Assembly (NCBI RefSeq): GCF_001422375.1
Contig: NZ_LMMU01000001.1
Coordinates: 2,118,098-2,182,097 of the forward strand
Reading direction: 5' to 3'
From: Methylobacterium sp. Leaf99
GTDB taxonomy: Bacteria; Pseudomonadota; Alphaproteobacteria; Rhizobiales; Beijerinckiaceae
Length of the DNA: 64,000 bases
Below are positions 44,356-52,227 of the stretch, one piece after another; positions within the stretch are counted from its first letter, which is position 1; each line of letters starts with the position of its first letter. The position numbers and the translations under genes are program-made. The notes beneath the pieces were generated by a model. It was not told where the DNA came from, did not search any database, and saw only the letters and a list, made by a program, of their open reading frames with translations.

Positions 44356-44733
44356 AGCACGCGATTTCCTACTGAGCGCTCACCCGAGCCGATCCAGCGA
44401 CTTTGAAGTCAAAGATTGATTCATGGAGCCGATTTTTGGGCGGCATGATGGCCTGAACATCAAGGCCTTATTGTTTGTAAAAAATTTCAAATCGCGGTAG
44501 TTATCCTTAGCGTTCGCTTGGGTAATTTGTTCATGTCTGCTGAGGTGGGAAAAGTGTCTAAAGGCGGTGCATATCCCAATGATAAGAAGTTAATCAGGCA
44601 TGCAGACAACAGATATTATTCAAAAATAAAATTTAAGAATATATGCTAGTGCAAAGCATCTAGTCTAAAGTTGGTTATGGGTCTTTCTAAAATTAAAGAT
44701 ATTGGATTTATTGAAGGGTAGGTTGTCCTTGTC
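44356..44733. other. AT-rich left edge of the defence island
   Basis: No gene is seen. Base composition falls abruptly from strongly GC-rich to mostly AT. A 14-bp palindrome CTTTGAAGTCAAAG lies at 44401-44414. No integrase, transposase or tRNA is present, and I found no direct repeat pairing this edge with the right-hand edge. Confidence 0.6.
44619..44647 (+). promoter_or_regulatory. Candidate promoter of the ABC-3C operon
   Basis: TTCAAA (44619-44624) and TATGCT (44642-44647) are separated by 17 bp and lie about 86 bp before the first start codon. In such AT-rich DNA chance matches are common, so support is weak. Confidence 0.3.
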
Positions 44734-45693
44734 ATGAATCGCCAGCGCCTTTTAGAAGACGTTTCGCATTACTTGACGCATTTGCAGATATCCGTCGGGC
44801 ATCTCAATGGGCTCAATCTCCAAGATATTAATATTCACGCAGAGATATTTTTCCGCGATTTCTTAAACCTAGCTTTAGGATACACGCTTGAGAGCATTAA
44901 TATTATTGAGAGAAATGCGCGTGCTATTGACCTCGGTGATAGGGGCGGACGAATAGCGATTCAAGTAACCTCTACGTCAGAAATTGCTAAAATCAAGCAT
45001 ACTCACAACGGATTTGTTTCTAGTCGACTCGACAAACTATACGATCGCTTGATCGTCATCATAATTGGCGAAAAACAAAAATACAGACAAAGAATTTTAG
45101 GCGGTAGCGGTGTTTTCAGTATGTCTCTGATAGATGATGTTTGGGACATACCAGAAATTATTAGAAAAATTTCCAATCTTTCGCTGAAAAAAATCGAACT
45201 ATGCCGGGATTTTCTTTTCGACGAATTGACCATAGCGGAACCTAGGCAGTCAAACGAAGTATCTACTCTAATCCGACTTATTGAAGTTCTTAGCGTTACA
45301 GAGGAAGGAACCTCTATCGGCAACCTCCGAGAAGACCCTGATCCCACTGGAAAGGTTCGCGACCGGTTTGCTAACCATGCAGGGTTCCTACAGAGACAAT
45401 ATGTCGAACTGCACGAACTGTACGGACGCGCATTAGCCGAAGTTGACCGGCATTCTGACCTCGGTCATGTACGTGTGCGTAAGCTTCAGGTTTACCTGAT
45501 GGTGTGGAGCGATAAAATTCTAACAGAGGTTCGAGGTAATCCGAAAACTGCCCTTGATTTACTGACAAAAAAAATTCTTCGGATGATGGGAACTAGTGCT
45601 GTAGGGTTTGATGAAGGCGCTATTCGATATTATCTTATTAATCAGCTGATCGCGTGCAATATTTTTCCCAATAAGCTGATGTCCGATGCCTAG
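44734..45693 (+). CDS. SMEK-domain protein, effector/C-terminal component of an ABC-three-component system
   Basis: A 319-residue protein from AT-rich DNA. The N-terminus matches the SMEK domain as I remember it: MNRQRLLEDVSHYLTHLQI, LNGLNLQDINIHAEIFFRDF and AIDLGDRGGRIAIQVTSTSE. E37, D66, D69 and Q77-V-T79 fall where a PD-(D/E)xK nuclease has its catalytic residues, but the final Lys is Thr. The C-terminal half (from about 200) is helical, with LHELYGRALAEVDRHSDLGH and LLTKKILRMMG, and would be the part contacting the partners. It overlaps the next gene by 8 bp. It may be the toxic effector of an anti-phage system; this is inferred from gene order and motifs. Confidence 0.75.
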   Translation: MNRQRLLEDVSHYLTHLQISVGHLNGLNLQDINIHAEIFFRDFLNLALGYTLESINIIERNARAIDLGDRGGRIAIQVTSTSEIAKIKHTHNGFVSSRLDKLYDRLIVIIIGEKQKYRQRILGGSGVFSMSLIDDVWDIPEIIRKISNLSLKKIELCRDFLFDELTIAEPRQSNEVSTLIRLIEVLSVTEEGTSIGNLREDPDPTGKVRDRFANHAGFLQRQYVELHELYGRALAEVDRHSDLGHVRVRKLQVYLMVWSDKILTEVRGNPKTALDLLTKKILRMMGTSAVGFDEGAIRYYLINQLIACNIFPNKLMSDA

Positions 45694-45928
45694 TATCTTT
45701 CTCAAGGATGAAGCTCTCGACAAAGCTCCAGCAATAGTAGGCTTCGAGATTGCGCGCTATCTGAACCTATCAGGTGAGGGCCAGATCAGCATTTTCGATG
45801 TCGTCAACCATTTCAAGCACGAGAGCTGGTTTGCATGGAACTCATTTTTCCATGGCATAATATTTCTTTACGCATTGGGGCTAATTGATTTCGAAGAGCC
45901 ATACCTGATAGTGCGCGATGTTGATTAA
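45686..45928 (+). CDS. ABC-three-component system middle component (small winged-helix-like protein)
   Basis: An 80-residue protein between the SMEK and DUF2326 genes, overlapping both (8 and 11 bp). It reads as helix-turn-helix plus wing: ALDKAPAIVGFEIARYLNLS, QISIFDVVNHFKHE, WFAWNSFFHGIIFLYALGLI, DFEEPYLIVRDVD. The final hydrophobic helix with LYALGLIDF and a beta hairpin is the form I recall for ABC-3C middle components. By model it links the effector to the ATPase. Size, place and overlaps support the call more than any single motif. Confidence 0.7.
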   Translation: MPSIFLKDEALDKAPAIVGFEIARYLNLSGEGQISIFDVVNHFKHESWFAWNSFFHGIIFLYALGLIDFEEPYLIVRDVD

Positions 45929-47543
45929 ACGTCTTTACACTGAGCCAGCCTTCATAGATCCGATCACCTTCATGCCGGGGGTCAATGTTATCTTGGGCGA
46001 AAGCGATGAAACTAGTTCAAAAAATAACGGCGTTGGTAAATCGCTTTGTATTGAGTTTGTAAGCTTTGCGCTTCTAAAACGAAAATCAGAAAGCCGGGTC
46101 GCAAAAATCCCGGAACAAGTCTTAGATCCATCTATTTTTATTTGTGTTGAGCTTGAGATTCATGGGGTTGCCTGCATTATTAAAAGATCCCTTGAGGCCG
46201 CAGAGCAGCCGCGTATTGTGGTAGACGGTCACGAAAGAGTCTACACCAAAGTCAAGGATGCGACCGACTTTCTTACGGGAAAGCTCTTTCCCGATCAAAG
46301 CTTCAGAGTCGGATTCCGAGAGATTCTAGGTCCGTTGATCCGCGACGAACGATCCGAGTTCAAGTCACTCGTGGCCTGTTTTGATACCAACGCCCGTATT
46401 CCAGATAACTACGCCCCTCATCTAATGTTATTAGGCATAAATATTGAAATTTATCGTTCTATCAAGGGTATTCAGAAAGAGATAGATTTGATAGCCGTTG
46501 AGAGGGCGCGAATTAAAGATAGCGTGAAGCTAGTTCGACAAAAAAATCTTGAAGAGGCCCGCACTGATCTCAATGCACTGGACGGTGAGGTTGAGACCAT
46601 CCGAAGGGGCATTGATTCTTTAAAAAACGCTGAGGCGTACGATATTGTGAAGGATGAAATCCTCGAAATCGAAGACCAATGTTCTGAGTTTCGCCTTCGT
46701 AAGGACGTGCTAGTAACGCGTTCCAAAAAATTGGAGCCGATTGCATTGGAGGCTATTGTAGATACTGACGAGATACGTGATTTCTACGATCAGCTTCGAG
46801 CCGGTCTTGGCACTAGCATCGTCCGCGATCTCAACGAGGTGATTTCTTTCAAGTCCAAGATTGAAAATTTTCAGCACTATTTACTGCAAGAAAAAAGAAA
46901 AATTATCAATGTGGAGATTCGGAAGCTGAACAGCCAGCTTTCTGAGTTAGATAATCGGTATGCCACATTAATGTCAGTACTTGATCAAGAAGGACATCTA
47001 AGTAACCTTCGGCAGACATACGCCTCGTTCCAAGCTAAAAGCGATGAACTTGGCCAGCTAAAAAGTTTTTTAGGTCGCTACGACGCGTTGCTGATTGAGC
47101 GTCAAGATAAAAAGTCTCAAATCGAGGCGGAAAATCTCTTGCTTCGCGCAAGTATCTTGGCTGTTTCTGAGCAGCTGGAATCATTTCAGAGGAGTATCAT
47201 TGCAATTCATTATTTCATTCAGGGCAACAGAAATGCGTCGTTTGGGGTGAGTGTAACCGCCAAGAAACATGTTGTTGATATAATTCTACGAATTGATGAC
47301 GACGGTAGTCATAGTGTTGAAAGAGAGAAAGTTTTCATCTATGATATAGCGTTGTTATTGAACGTTTACACGAAATATCGACATCCGGGTATACTTATTC
47401 ACGATAACATTTTTGATGTCGATGACGATACGCTACAAAGAAATTTGGAGTTTATCCTTACGCGAGCAAGATTTGATGACGAACAGCAATACATACTGAC
47501 AATAAATTTAGATCGTATCGAACACTACCAGGACGAGTTTTAG
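45918..47543 (+). CDS. DUF2326 SMC/Rad50-like ATPase of an ABC-three-component system
   Basis: A 541-residue protein. The N-terminus has the Walker A in SSKNNGVGKSLCIEFVSFAL (residues about 33-52) after GVNVILGESDE. A long coiled-coil spans about 180-430 (EARTDLNALDGEVETIRRG, LNSQLSELDNRYATLMSVL, with a central bend). The C-terminal DUF2326 region has KVFIYDIALLLNVYTKYRHP then GILIHDNIFDVDDDTLQRNL, which carries the Walker B position. It starts 11 bp inside the middle-component gene. Such ATPases probably sense or bind nucleic acid ends and license the effector. Confidence 0.85.
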   Translation: MLIKRLYTEPAFIDPITFMPGVNVILGESDETSSKNNGVGKSLCIEFVSFALLKRKSESRVAKIPEQVLDPSIFICVELEIHGVACIIKRSLEAAEQPRIVVDGHERVYTKVKDATDFLTGKLFPDQSFRVGFREILGPLIRDERSEFKSLVACFDTNARIPDNYAPHLMLLGINIEIYRSIKGIQKEIDLIAVERARIKDSVKLVRQKNLEEARTDLNALDGEVETIRRGIDSLKNAEAYDIVKDEILEIEDQCSEFRLRKDVLVTRSKKLEPIALEAIVDTDEIRDFYDQLRAGLGTSIVRDLNEVISFKSKIENFQHYLLQEKRKIINVEIRKLNSQLSELDNRYATLMSVLDQEGHLSNLRQTYASFQAKSDELGQLKSFLGRYDALLIERQDKKSQIEAENLLLRASILAVSEQLESFQRSIIAIHYFIQGNRNASFGVSVTAKKHVVDIILRIDDDGSHSVEREKVFIYDIALLLNVYTKYRHPGILIHDNIFDVDDDTLQRNLEFILTRARFDDEQQYILTINLDRIEHYQDEF

Positions 47544-47742
47544 TTTTACGAGCTCGAAAAAAGCATTGTAGCTTCTTTTACTAAGAAAAAGAGATTTTTG
47601 AAAAGTCATTATCAGGAGGTGAAGTAATAAAATGATATAATTTGTAGATATAATCTTGGATTTGTATCGTAATTTCTGCGCTCATTTGTAAGCTTGAGGC
47701 TAATTATTCTGATTGGCAGCCACAATAGGATTTCCCGCCACG
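47544..47742. other. AT-rich tail of the island with an orphan ribosome-binding site
   Basis: No gene fits. A perfect Shine-Dalgarno AGGAGGTGA (47614-47622) is followed 9 bases later by ATG (47632) and then ATA TAA, so translation would stop after two codons. This looks like the start of a lost gene. The sequence returns to GC-rich at about 47740. Confidence 0.55.
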
Positions 47743-47860
47743 CCGTCATCCTGGCGCCGTATAGCGGAACCCTGGAACCAGAACCATCGGTTCCGTAAGG
47801 TTTAGCAGTGTCGGGTGGCTCTGGGATCCGGGTTCGCCTCGGGCGCCCCGGAACGACGGG
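47743..47860. repeat. Imperfect palindromic interspersed element
   Basis: The left arm starts CCGTCATCCTGGCGCC (47743) and includes CGGAACCCTGGAACCAGAACC. The right arm (about 47812-47860), read in reverse complement, is CCCGTCGTTCCGGGGCGCC followed by GCGAACCCGGATCCCAGAGCC. The arms of about 47 bp match over most positions. The form is that of REP-like intergenic elements widespread in Hyphomicrobiales. It marks the right edge of the AT-rich island. Confidence 0.6.
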
Positions 47861-47890
47861 CCGTCTTGCACCCAGTGCCTCCACACCCGC

Positions 47891-47940
47891 CTCCTCATCC
47901 TAAGGTGCCGCCCAGCGGCCTCGAAGGAGCCCTCCAAGAA
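47891..47940. repeat. Hyphomicrobiales-type CCTCATCC...CTCGAAGGAG intergenic repeat
   Basis: CTCCTCATCCTAAGGTGCC through GGCCTCGAAGGAGCCCTCC matches the CCTCATCCTGAGG...CTCGAAGGA pattern I recall as a dispersed element in Rhizobiales-like genomes. It lies between two other palindromic elements. Confidence 0.5.
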
Positions 47941-48059
47941 TCGAGCGCCGCGCTGGAGCACTCCTGCGAGGCCAGCGCTGCACGCCGGCACCTCCAGGAT
48001 GAAGACAAGGGGTGGATTCACGGGCACCTGCCTGCGTTCAAGCGCCCCTGTCCCGGGCG

Positions 48060-48205
48060 CATGGAGCGCCAGCGGAAGGCGACCCGGGACCCAGCGCGAA
48101 AAGGCGCGCAGCGTCCGGCTTCCGCAACCGTGCTGACGGTCGCGCCGCTGCGCGGCCCTTCGTGTGCTGGGTCCCGGATCGCCTTCCACTGCGTTGCAGG
48201 CGTCC
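48060..48205. repeat. Long imperfect inverted repeat upstream of psd
   Basis: AAGGCGACCCGGGACCCAGC (48076-48095) and GCTGGGTCCCGGATCGCCTT (48166-48185) are inverted copies with 19 of 20 matches. The homology extends inward (GGCGCGCAGCG / CGCTGCGCGGCC) and outward, giving a stem of about 45 bp. No gene lies in 47544-48347. Confidence 0.65.
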
Positions 48206-48347
48206 GGGAAAGGGGGTGCGTCCGCGAGGGGGCGTCGCCGCCCGCCGCCAAAACCCCCCAAAGGTTGACGCGCGCCCCCCGCCCTGCCATCGCGCGGAGT
48301 CCGGATTCCCGTTCGCGCCCGTGCCGGGCCACGATCTGAAAGACCGC

Positions 48348-49058
48348 ATGTCCGACCTCCTCGAGACGATTCGCCGAACCCTCGTGCCGATCCACAAGGA
48401 GGGCTATCCGTTCATCCTCATCGGCATCGTGCTGACGGTGATCGGCGGGTACTTCGCCCAGTCCCTCGGCTGGATCTTCCTGATCCTCACCCTGTGGGTC
48501 TGCTACTTCTTTCGCGATCCCGAGCGCGTCACCCCCGTGGGCGACGGCCTCGTGGTGTCGCCGGCCGATGGGCGGGTGAACCTCATCTCCACGGTGCTGC
48601 CGCCGCCGGAGCTCGACCTGCCGCAGGAGCCGATGCTGCGCATCTCGGTGTTCATGAACGTGTTCGACTGCCACGTGAACCGCGTGCCGGTGACCGGCCG
48701 CATCGGCCAGATCCACTACACGCCGGGCCTGTTCCTCAACGCCGAGCTCGACAAGGCCAGCGACGACAACGAGCGCAACGGCCTCGTCATGGAGACGACC
48801 CACGCGGGCGCCCCCTTGCGCATCGGCGTGGTGCAGATCGCCGGGCTGGTGGCGCGCCGCATCGTCGGCTGGGTCCATGCCAACGACACCCTCAACGTCG
48901 GCGAGCGCTTCGGCCTCATCCGCTTCGGCTCGCGGGTCGACGTCTACCTGCCCGTGGGCACCCGCGTCCTCGTCGGGCTGGGCCAGAAGGCCGTGGCGGG
49001 CGAGACCGTCCTGGCGGATCTGGCGGGTGGACCCGAGCGCACGTTCCGGCGCATCTGA
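48348..49058 (+). CDS. psd: Phosphatidylserine decarboxylase proenzyme (short type)
   Basis: A 236-residue enzyme that makes phosphatidylethanolamine. Two membrane helices lie near the start ([33 protein letters not shown]). [12 protein letters not shown] and [18 protein letters not shown] follow, then the self-cleavage site Gly-Ser in [11 protein letters not shown], where Ser becomes the pyruvoyl group. The length fits the short Psd type. The stop lies 4 bp before pssA. The ATG at 48348 directly follows the repeat cluster. Confidence 0.93.
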   Translation: MSDLLETIRRTLVPIHKEGYPFILIGIVLTVIGGYFAQSLGWIFLILTLWVCYFFRDPERVTPVGDGLVVSPADGRVNLISTVLPPPELDLPQEPMLRISVFMNVFDCHVNRVPVTGRIGQIHYTPGLFLNAELDKASDDNERNGLVMETTHAGAPLRIGVVQIAGLVARRIVGWVHANDTLNVGERFGLIRFGSRVDVYLPVGTRVLVGLGQKAVAGETVLADLAGGPERTFRRI

Positions 49059-49062
49059 GGGG

Positions 49063-49941
49063 ATGAGCATGGACGACCTGTTCCCGCCCTTCGCCCCCGA
49101 CGCCAACGAGCCGCGGCCGCGCCGGTTCAAGCCGGTGCCGTTCCGGATGATCGCGCCGAACATGATCACCCTGATGGCCCTGTGCCTCGGGCTCACGTCC
49201 ATCCGCCTCGCCTTCGAGGGCAAGTTCGAGCCCGCCGTCATCGCCATCGTGGCCGCCGCCTTCCTCGACGGCATCGACGGGCGCGTGGCCCGGATGCTGA
49301 AGGGCACCTCGCGCTTCGGGGCCGAGCTCGATTCCCTCGCCGACTTCGTCAATTTCGGCTGCGCCCCGGCCCTGATCCTCTACGGCTTCGCCCTGAAGGA
49401 GCTGCGCTCCGTGGGCTGGATCGTCGCCCTCATCTTCGCCATCGCCATGGCCCTGCGTCTGGCCCGCTTCAACGCCATGCTGGACGACCCCAACCGCCCG
49501 GCCTGGAAGAAAGACTTTTTCGTCGGCATGCCGGCGCCGGCGGGGGCGCTCACGGTGCTGCTGCCGCTCTACCTGCACTTCCTCGGCCTGCCCCTGGAGC
49601 GCTGGGCCGCCCCGGTGGTCCTCGGCTACATGCTGTGCATCGCCCTGCTCGTGGTCTCCACGGTGCCGACCTTCTCCGGCAAGACCGTGGGCAAGCGGGT
49701 GCCGCGGGAGGCCGTGCTGCCGATCTTCCTCGTGGGGGTCGCCGGCTTCGGCCTGCTGATCTCGTTCCCGTTCGAGGCCATGGTGGCGCTCAGTCTCGGC
49801 TACCTCGTCACCCTGCCCATCGGCGCGGCGCAGTACCGCCGCCGGGCCAGGGCCGAGGCGCGGGCGGCCGCGAGCCTGCCGGCCCCCGACGACGACCGCG
49901 ATCCCGGCAGCTCCGAGCGCGATCGCGCCGTGGACAGCTGA
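49063..49941 (+). CDS. pssA: CDP-diacylglycerol-serine O-phosphatidyltransferase
   Basis: A 292-residue membrane enzyme of the CDP-alcohol phosphotransferase family. The catalytic motif D-G-x2-D-G-x2-A-R-x8-G-x3-D-x3-D reads DGIDGRVAR then [10 protein letters not shown]. There are about seven helices and a charged tail ([20 protein letters not shown]). It makes phosphatidylserine, which Psd decarboxylates. The start MSMDDLF lies 4 bp after psd, so the two form one operon. Confidence 0.93.
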   Translation: MSMDDLFPPFAPDANEPRPRRFKPVPFRMIAPNMITLMALCLGLTSIRLAFEGKFEPAVIAIVAAAFLDGIDGRVARMLKGTSRFGAELDSLADFVNFGCAPALILYGFALKELRSVGWIVALIFAIAMALRLARFNAMLDDPNRPAWKKDFFVGMPAPAGALTVLLPLYLHFLGLPLERWAAPVVLGYMLCIALLVVSTVPTFSGKTVGKRVPREAVLPIFLVGVAGFGLLISFPFEAMVALSLGYLVTLPIGAAQYRRRARAEARAAASLPAPDDDRDPGSSERDRAVDS

Positions 49942-50011
49942 GCGCCGCGCCTGTCGCGGTGCAACAGCATCCCGTAGTCTTCGCGCGAAGAATCACGCGC
50001 GGGGACGCACG

Positions 50012-50434
50012 ATGCTCGAAGAATTCAAAAAATTCGCCCTGCGCGGCAACGTGGTCGATCTCGCCGTCGGCGTGATCATCGGCGCGGCCTTCGGCGCCAT
50101 CGTCACCTCGGCGGTGCAGGACGTGTTCATGCCGATGATCGGGGCGATCACGGGCGGCCTCGACTTTTCGAACTACTACATCGCCCTGTCGTCGAGCGTG
50201 CAGAAGGGCGCCGCCTATGCCGATGCCAAGAAGCAGGGCGCGGTGATCGGCTACGGCCAGTTCCTCACGGTGGCGATCAACTTCATGATCGTCGCCTTCG
50301 TGCTGTTCCTGGTGATCCGGGCCATGAACCGCCTCGTCAGCCGCGAGGAGGCCAAGCCCGCTCCCGAGGTGCCGGCCGACGTGAAGATCCTCACGGAGAT
50401 CCGCGACCTCCTGGCGACGAAGCCGGCGGTCTGA
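50012..50434 (+). CDS. mscL: Large-conductance mechanosensitive channel MscL
   Basis: A 140-residue channel that releases solutes on hypo-osmotic shock. [37 protein letters not shown] and MPMIG form TM1; [20 protein letters not shown] is TM2; the C-terminal helix is [11 protein letters not shown]. The length is typical. Its stop directly abuts the stop of the convergent gene at 50435. Confidence 0.96.
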   Translation: MLEEFKKFALRGNVVDLAVGVIIGAAFGAIVTSAVQDVFMPMIGAITGGLDFSNYYIALSSSVQKGAAYADAKKQGAVIGYGQFLTVAINFMIVAFVLFLVIRAMNRLVSREEAKPAPEVPADVKILTEIRDLLATKPAV

Positions 50435-50701
50435 TCAGGGGGCCATCCCGGTCGGGGGCTTGCCCGTCAGGTCCTCGACGAGGCCGTCGAGGGCCGATTC
50501 GACGGCGCCGGTGCCCTCCTCGTGGGTCTTCAGGCGGACTTCGAGGCGCTTGAGCTGGGGCCCGAACGCCGCCGGCGTCACCGGATCGCCGAGGTATTCC
50601 GGCACGGCCTCGTCCGTGGTGAAGACCGAGCGCAGCTGCTGGCCGAGGTGGTCGCGCACCGGCTCCGGCAGGGCCGCGTCGGGCAGGGGGTGGTCGCTCA
50701 C
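50435..50701 (-). CDS. Small hypothetical protein, faintly NepR-like
   Basis: An 88-residue acidic protein starting at GTG 50701 behind a GGGAG ribosome-binding site. The N-terminus EPVRDHLGQQLRSVFTTDEA resembles the LGxxLRxxY helix of NepR and of the fusion protein at 52228-52962, but the RFxxLxxxL helix is not clear (FGPQLKRLEVRLK). I do not assign a function; a divergent anti-sigma-like or unrelated protein are both possible. Confidence 0.5.
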   Translation of the reverse strand: MSDHPLPDAALPEPVRDHLGQQLRSVFTTDEAVPEYLGDPVTPAAFGPQLKRLEVRLKTHEEGTGAVESALDGLVEDLTGKPPTGMAP

Positions 50702-50794
50702 GGTGAATCTCCCGTCGTGCTGAAGACTGGGCAACGATCCGGACGGGGCAAGTGTTGCGCCGCCTTCGACAAATCATCGCCCGCGCCACAAGAA

Positions 50795-50818
50795 AAAGCC
50801 CCCGTCGCCGGGGGCTTT
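50795..50818. terminator. Bidirectional rho-independent terminator
   Basis: AAAGCCCCCG (50795-50804) and CGGGGGCTTT (50809-50818) form a 10-bp stem with a TCGC loop. On the minus strand TTTTTCT completes it, ending the DUF1236 gene transcript. Confidence 0.8.
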
Positions 50819-50854
50819 CTCAGTTTCGGAGGCGGCGCGACGTCAGTCCCGATC

Positions 50855-51265
50855 TCAGTCGATGACTTCGACGATGCGGCGGCTGCGGTCGACCAGGACC
50901 GGGCGCTCGTTGACGATGGTGTAGCGCGAGTCGCGGGCGTTGTACTCGTCCGGCACGTCGTAATAGGTCACGCCGGCGCTCGGCAGCACGGTGCCGACGC
51001 GGACATCGCCGTCGTAGGCGTAGGACGAGCGGCGCTCGCGGGTGACGTACTGGCGGAAGCGCGGACGGTCGTCGACGCCGAGGATGCCGCCCACCGTGCC
51101 GGTGGCCGCGCCGACGGCGCCGCCCACGATGGCGCCGAGGGGACCGGCCGCATCGGCGCCGTCCTGCGCGCCGCGCTCGGCGCCGCGGACGAGGCCCTGG
51201 GCCTGCGCGGCCATCGGCAGGCTGAGGGCGAGGGCCGAGACGGCCAGAAGGGTCTTGAGGGTCAT
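50855..51265 (-). CDS. DUF1236 domain-containing exported protein
   Basis: A 136-residue precursor with a signal peptide (LLAVSALALSLPMAAQAQG). A Gly/Ala-rich segment (GPLGAIVGGAVGAATGTVGG) resembles a glycine-zipper. The C-terminal DUF1236 domain reads VRVGTVLPSAGVTYYDVPDE, YTIVNERPVLVDRSRRIVEV. It is periplasmic or outer-membrane associated; function is unknown. It ends at a strong terminator. Confidence 0.85.
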   Translation of the reverse strand: MTLKTLLAVSALALSLPMAAQAQGLVRGAERGAQDGADAAGPLGAIVGGAVGAATGTVGGILGVDDRPRFRQYVTRERRSSYAYDGDVRVGTVLPSAGVTYYDVPDEYNARDSRYTIVNERPVLVDRSRRIVEVID

Positions 51266-51569
51266 GGTTCGAGTCTCCCGGTTGAAGTGTCCCGCGTCGC
51301 TGTGAAGCGCTGCCGGGTTCGGGGCCTCAACGTGCGACCCCCGCAAAGGGATGCCGAAAAACCCGCGGCCGGCGGCGCAGGGCCGGGGGCGCAGGGCCCG
51401 GGGACGGGGCCGGGACGCTCCGACCGAAGCGGGGCCGGCCCTCATCCCCGCTCCCGTCGATGATGTGAGAAAGGGCACAATGCCTTTCGGAAGGGCACGT
51501 AAGCCCAGGGATTATGCAGTCCGTGCGGGACGTTGATTAAATTATAGTCCACTCGCACAGAAGAGCATC
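51266..51569. other. Divergent intergenic region with direct repeats
   Basis: No gene is seen between the divergent DUF1236 and small exported genes. AAGGGCAC occurs at 51471-51478 and 51491-51498, 20 bp apart (about two helical turns), and could be a regulator site. An AT-rich patch TTATAG (51542-51547) may be the -10 of the downstream gene. Confidence 0.4.
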
Positions 51570-51863
51570 ATGAAGCACCTCGTCGTCGCCCTCGCCGCCG
51601 CCCAGATCCTCGGCACCGGCGCCGCCCTCGCCCAGTCGCGGACGTGGAACGCCCTCAAGCAGGCGCCGACCTACCGCGCGCCGCAGCAGACCATCGAGAT
51701 CCCCCGGTCCGAGGCGCGCCGCGATCCCACCGGCCTCCTGCGCGGCCAGGGCGTCAGCAGCCTCTACGGCGGCATGGGGAACATGGGCGGCGGCTCCGGC
51801 CGCAGCGCCAACACCGGCATCGGTCTCGGCGGCATCGGCGCATCGCAGGGCGCGCGGAACTAG
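51570..51863 (+). CDS. Small exported hypothetical protein, Gly-rich C-terminus
   Basis: A 97-residue precursor. The signal peptide KHLVVALAAAQILGTGAALA is followed by a mature part of about 75 residues: QTIEIPRSEARRDPTGLL, then a Gly/Ser-rich tail (GGMGNMGGGSGRS). I know no function. An AT-rich patch upstream and the clear signal support expression. Confidence 0.55.
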   Translation: MKHLVVALAAAQILGTGAALAQSRTWNALKQAPTYRAPQQTIEIPRSEARRDPTGLLRGQGVSSLYGGMGNMGGGSGRSANTGIGLGGIGASQGARN

Positions 51864-51928
51864 GGGGTTGGGGCGCGCGGGAGTTTTAGGCGCGAATCGC
51901 GACGTTCGAGGAAAACCGACCGTTTGGC

Positions 51929-52160
51929 GCGCATCCCCTCGCCCCGCCTGCGGGGAGAGGGACGCGTCTCCCCCTTGCCGGGGAGCGCGGCGAGGCGGCA
52001 GCCGACGGTGGGGGGGCGAATCCGGATGAGACTCCTCCGACGCAGCCCCCTCACCGTCGCTGCGGCTTCGCCTTCGCTCGCCGCAGGCACGACGGGGTGC
52101 CTGCGGCCCTCTCCCCGCGAGCGGGGAGAGGGGGGTGCGCGCCAGCGCTCCGCACGACGG
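51929..52160. repeat. About 230-bp repeat, copy A of an inverted pair
   Basis: It begins GCGCATCCCCTCGCC and ends near CTCCGCACGACGG. Each end contains a short hairpin of the form CCCTC(G/T)CCCCGC...GCGGGGAGAGGG. Copy B at 54216-54446 is its near-identical reverse complement. It includes CCGACGGTGGGGGGGCGAAT and CTCACCGTCGCTGCGGCTTC. No gene is encoded; 51864-52227 is otherwise empty. Confidence 0.8.
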
Positions 52161-52227
52161 ACGAACGGCGCGCGGTCGACCCGCCCTCCGCGACCACCCG
52201 GACGCGGGACGGGACAACGCGCCCGCT

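Noticed and set aside
45918..47543. Ordinary RecN or SMC repair ATPase
   Set aside because: Too short, the P-loop context and C-terminal region match DUF2326, and the gene is overlapped by a small middle-component gene on foreign DNA.
47815..48339. Possible gene between the island and psd
   Set aside because: The frame lies wholly within palindromic repeat elements; the predicted protein has no domain and the opposite strand is equally open.
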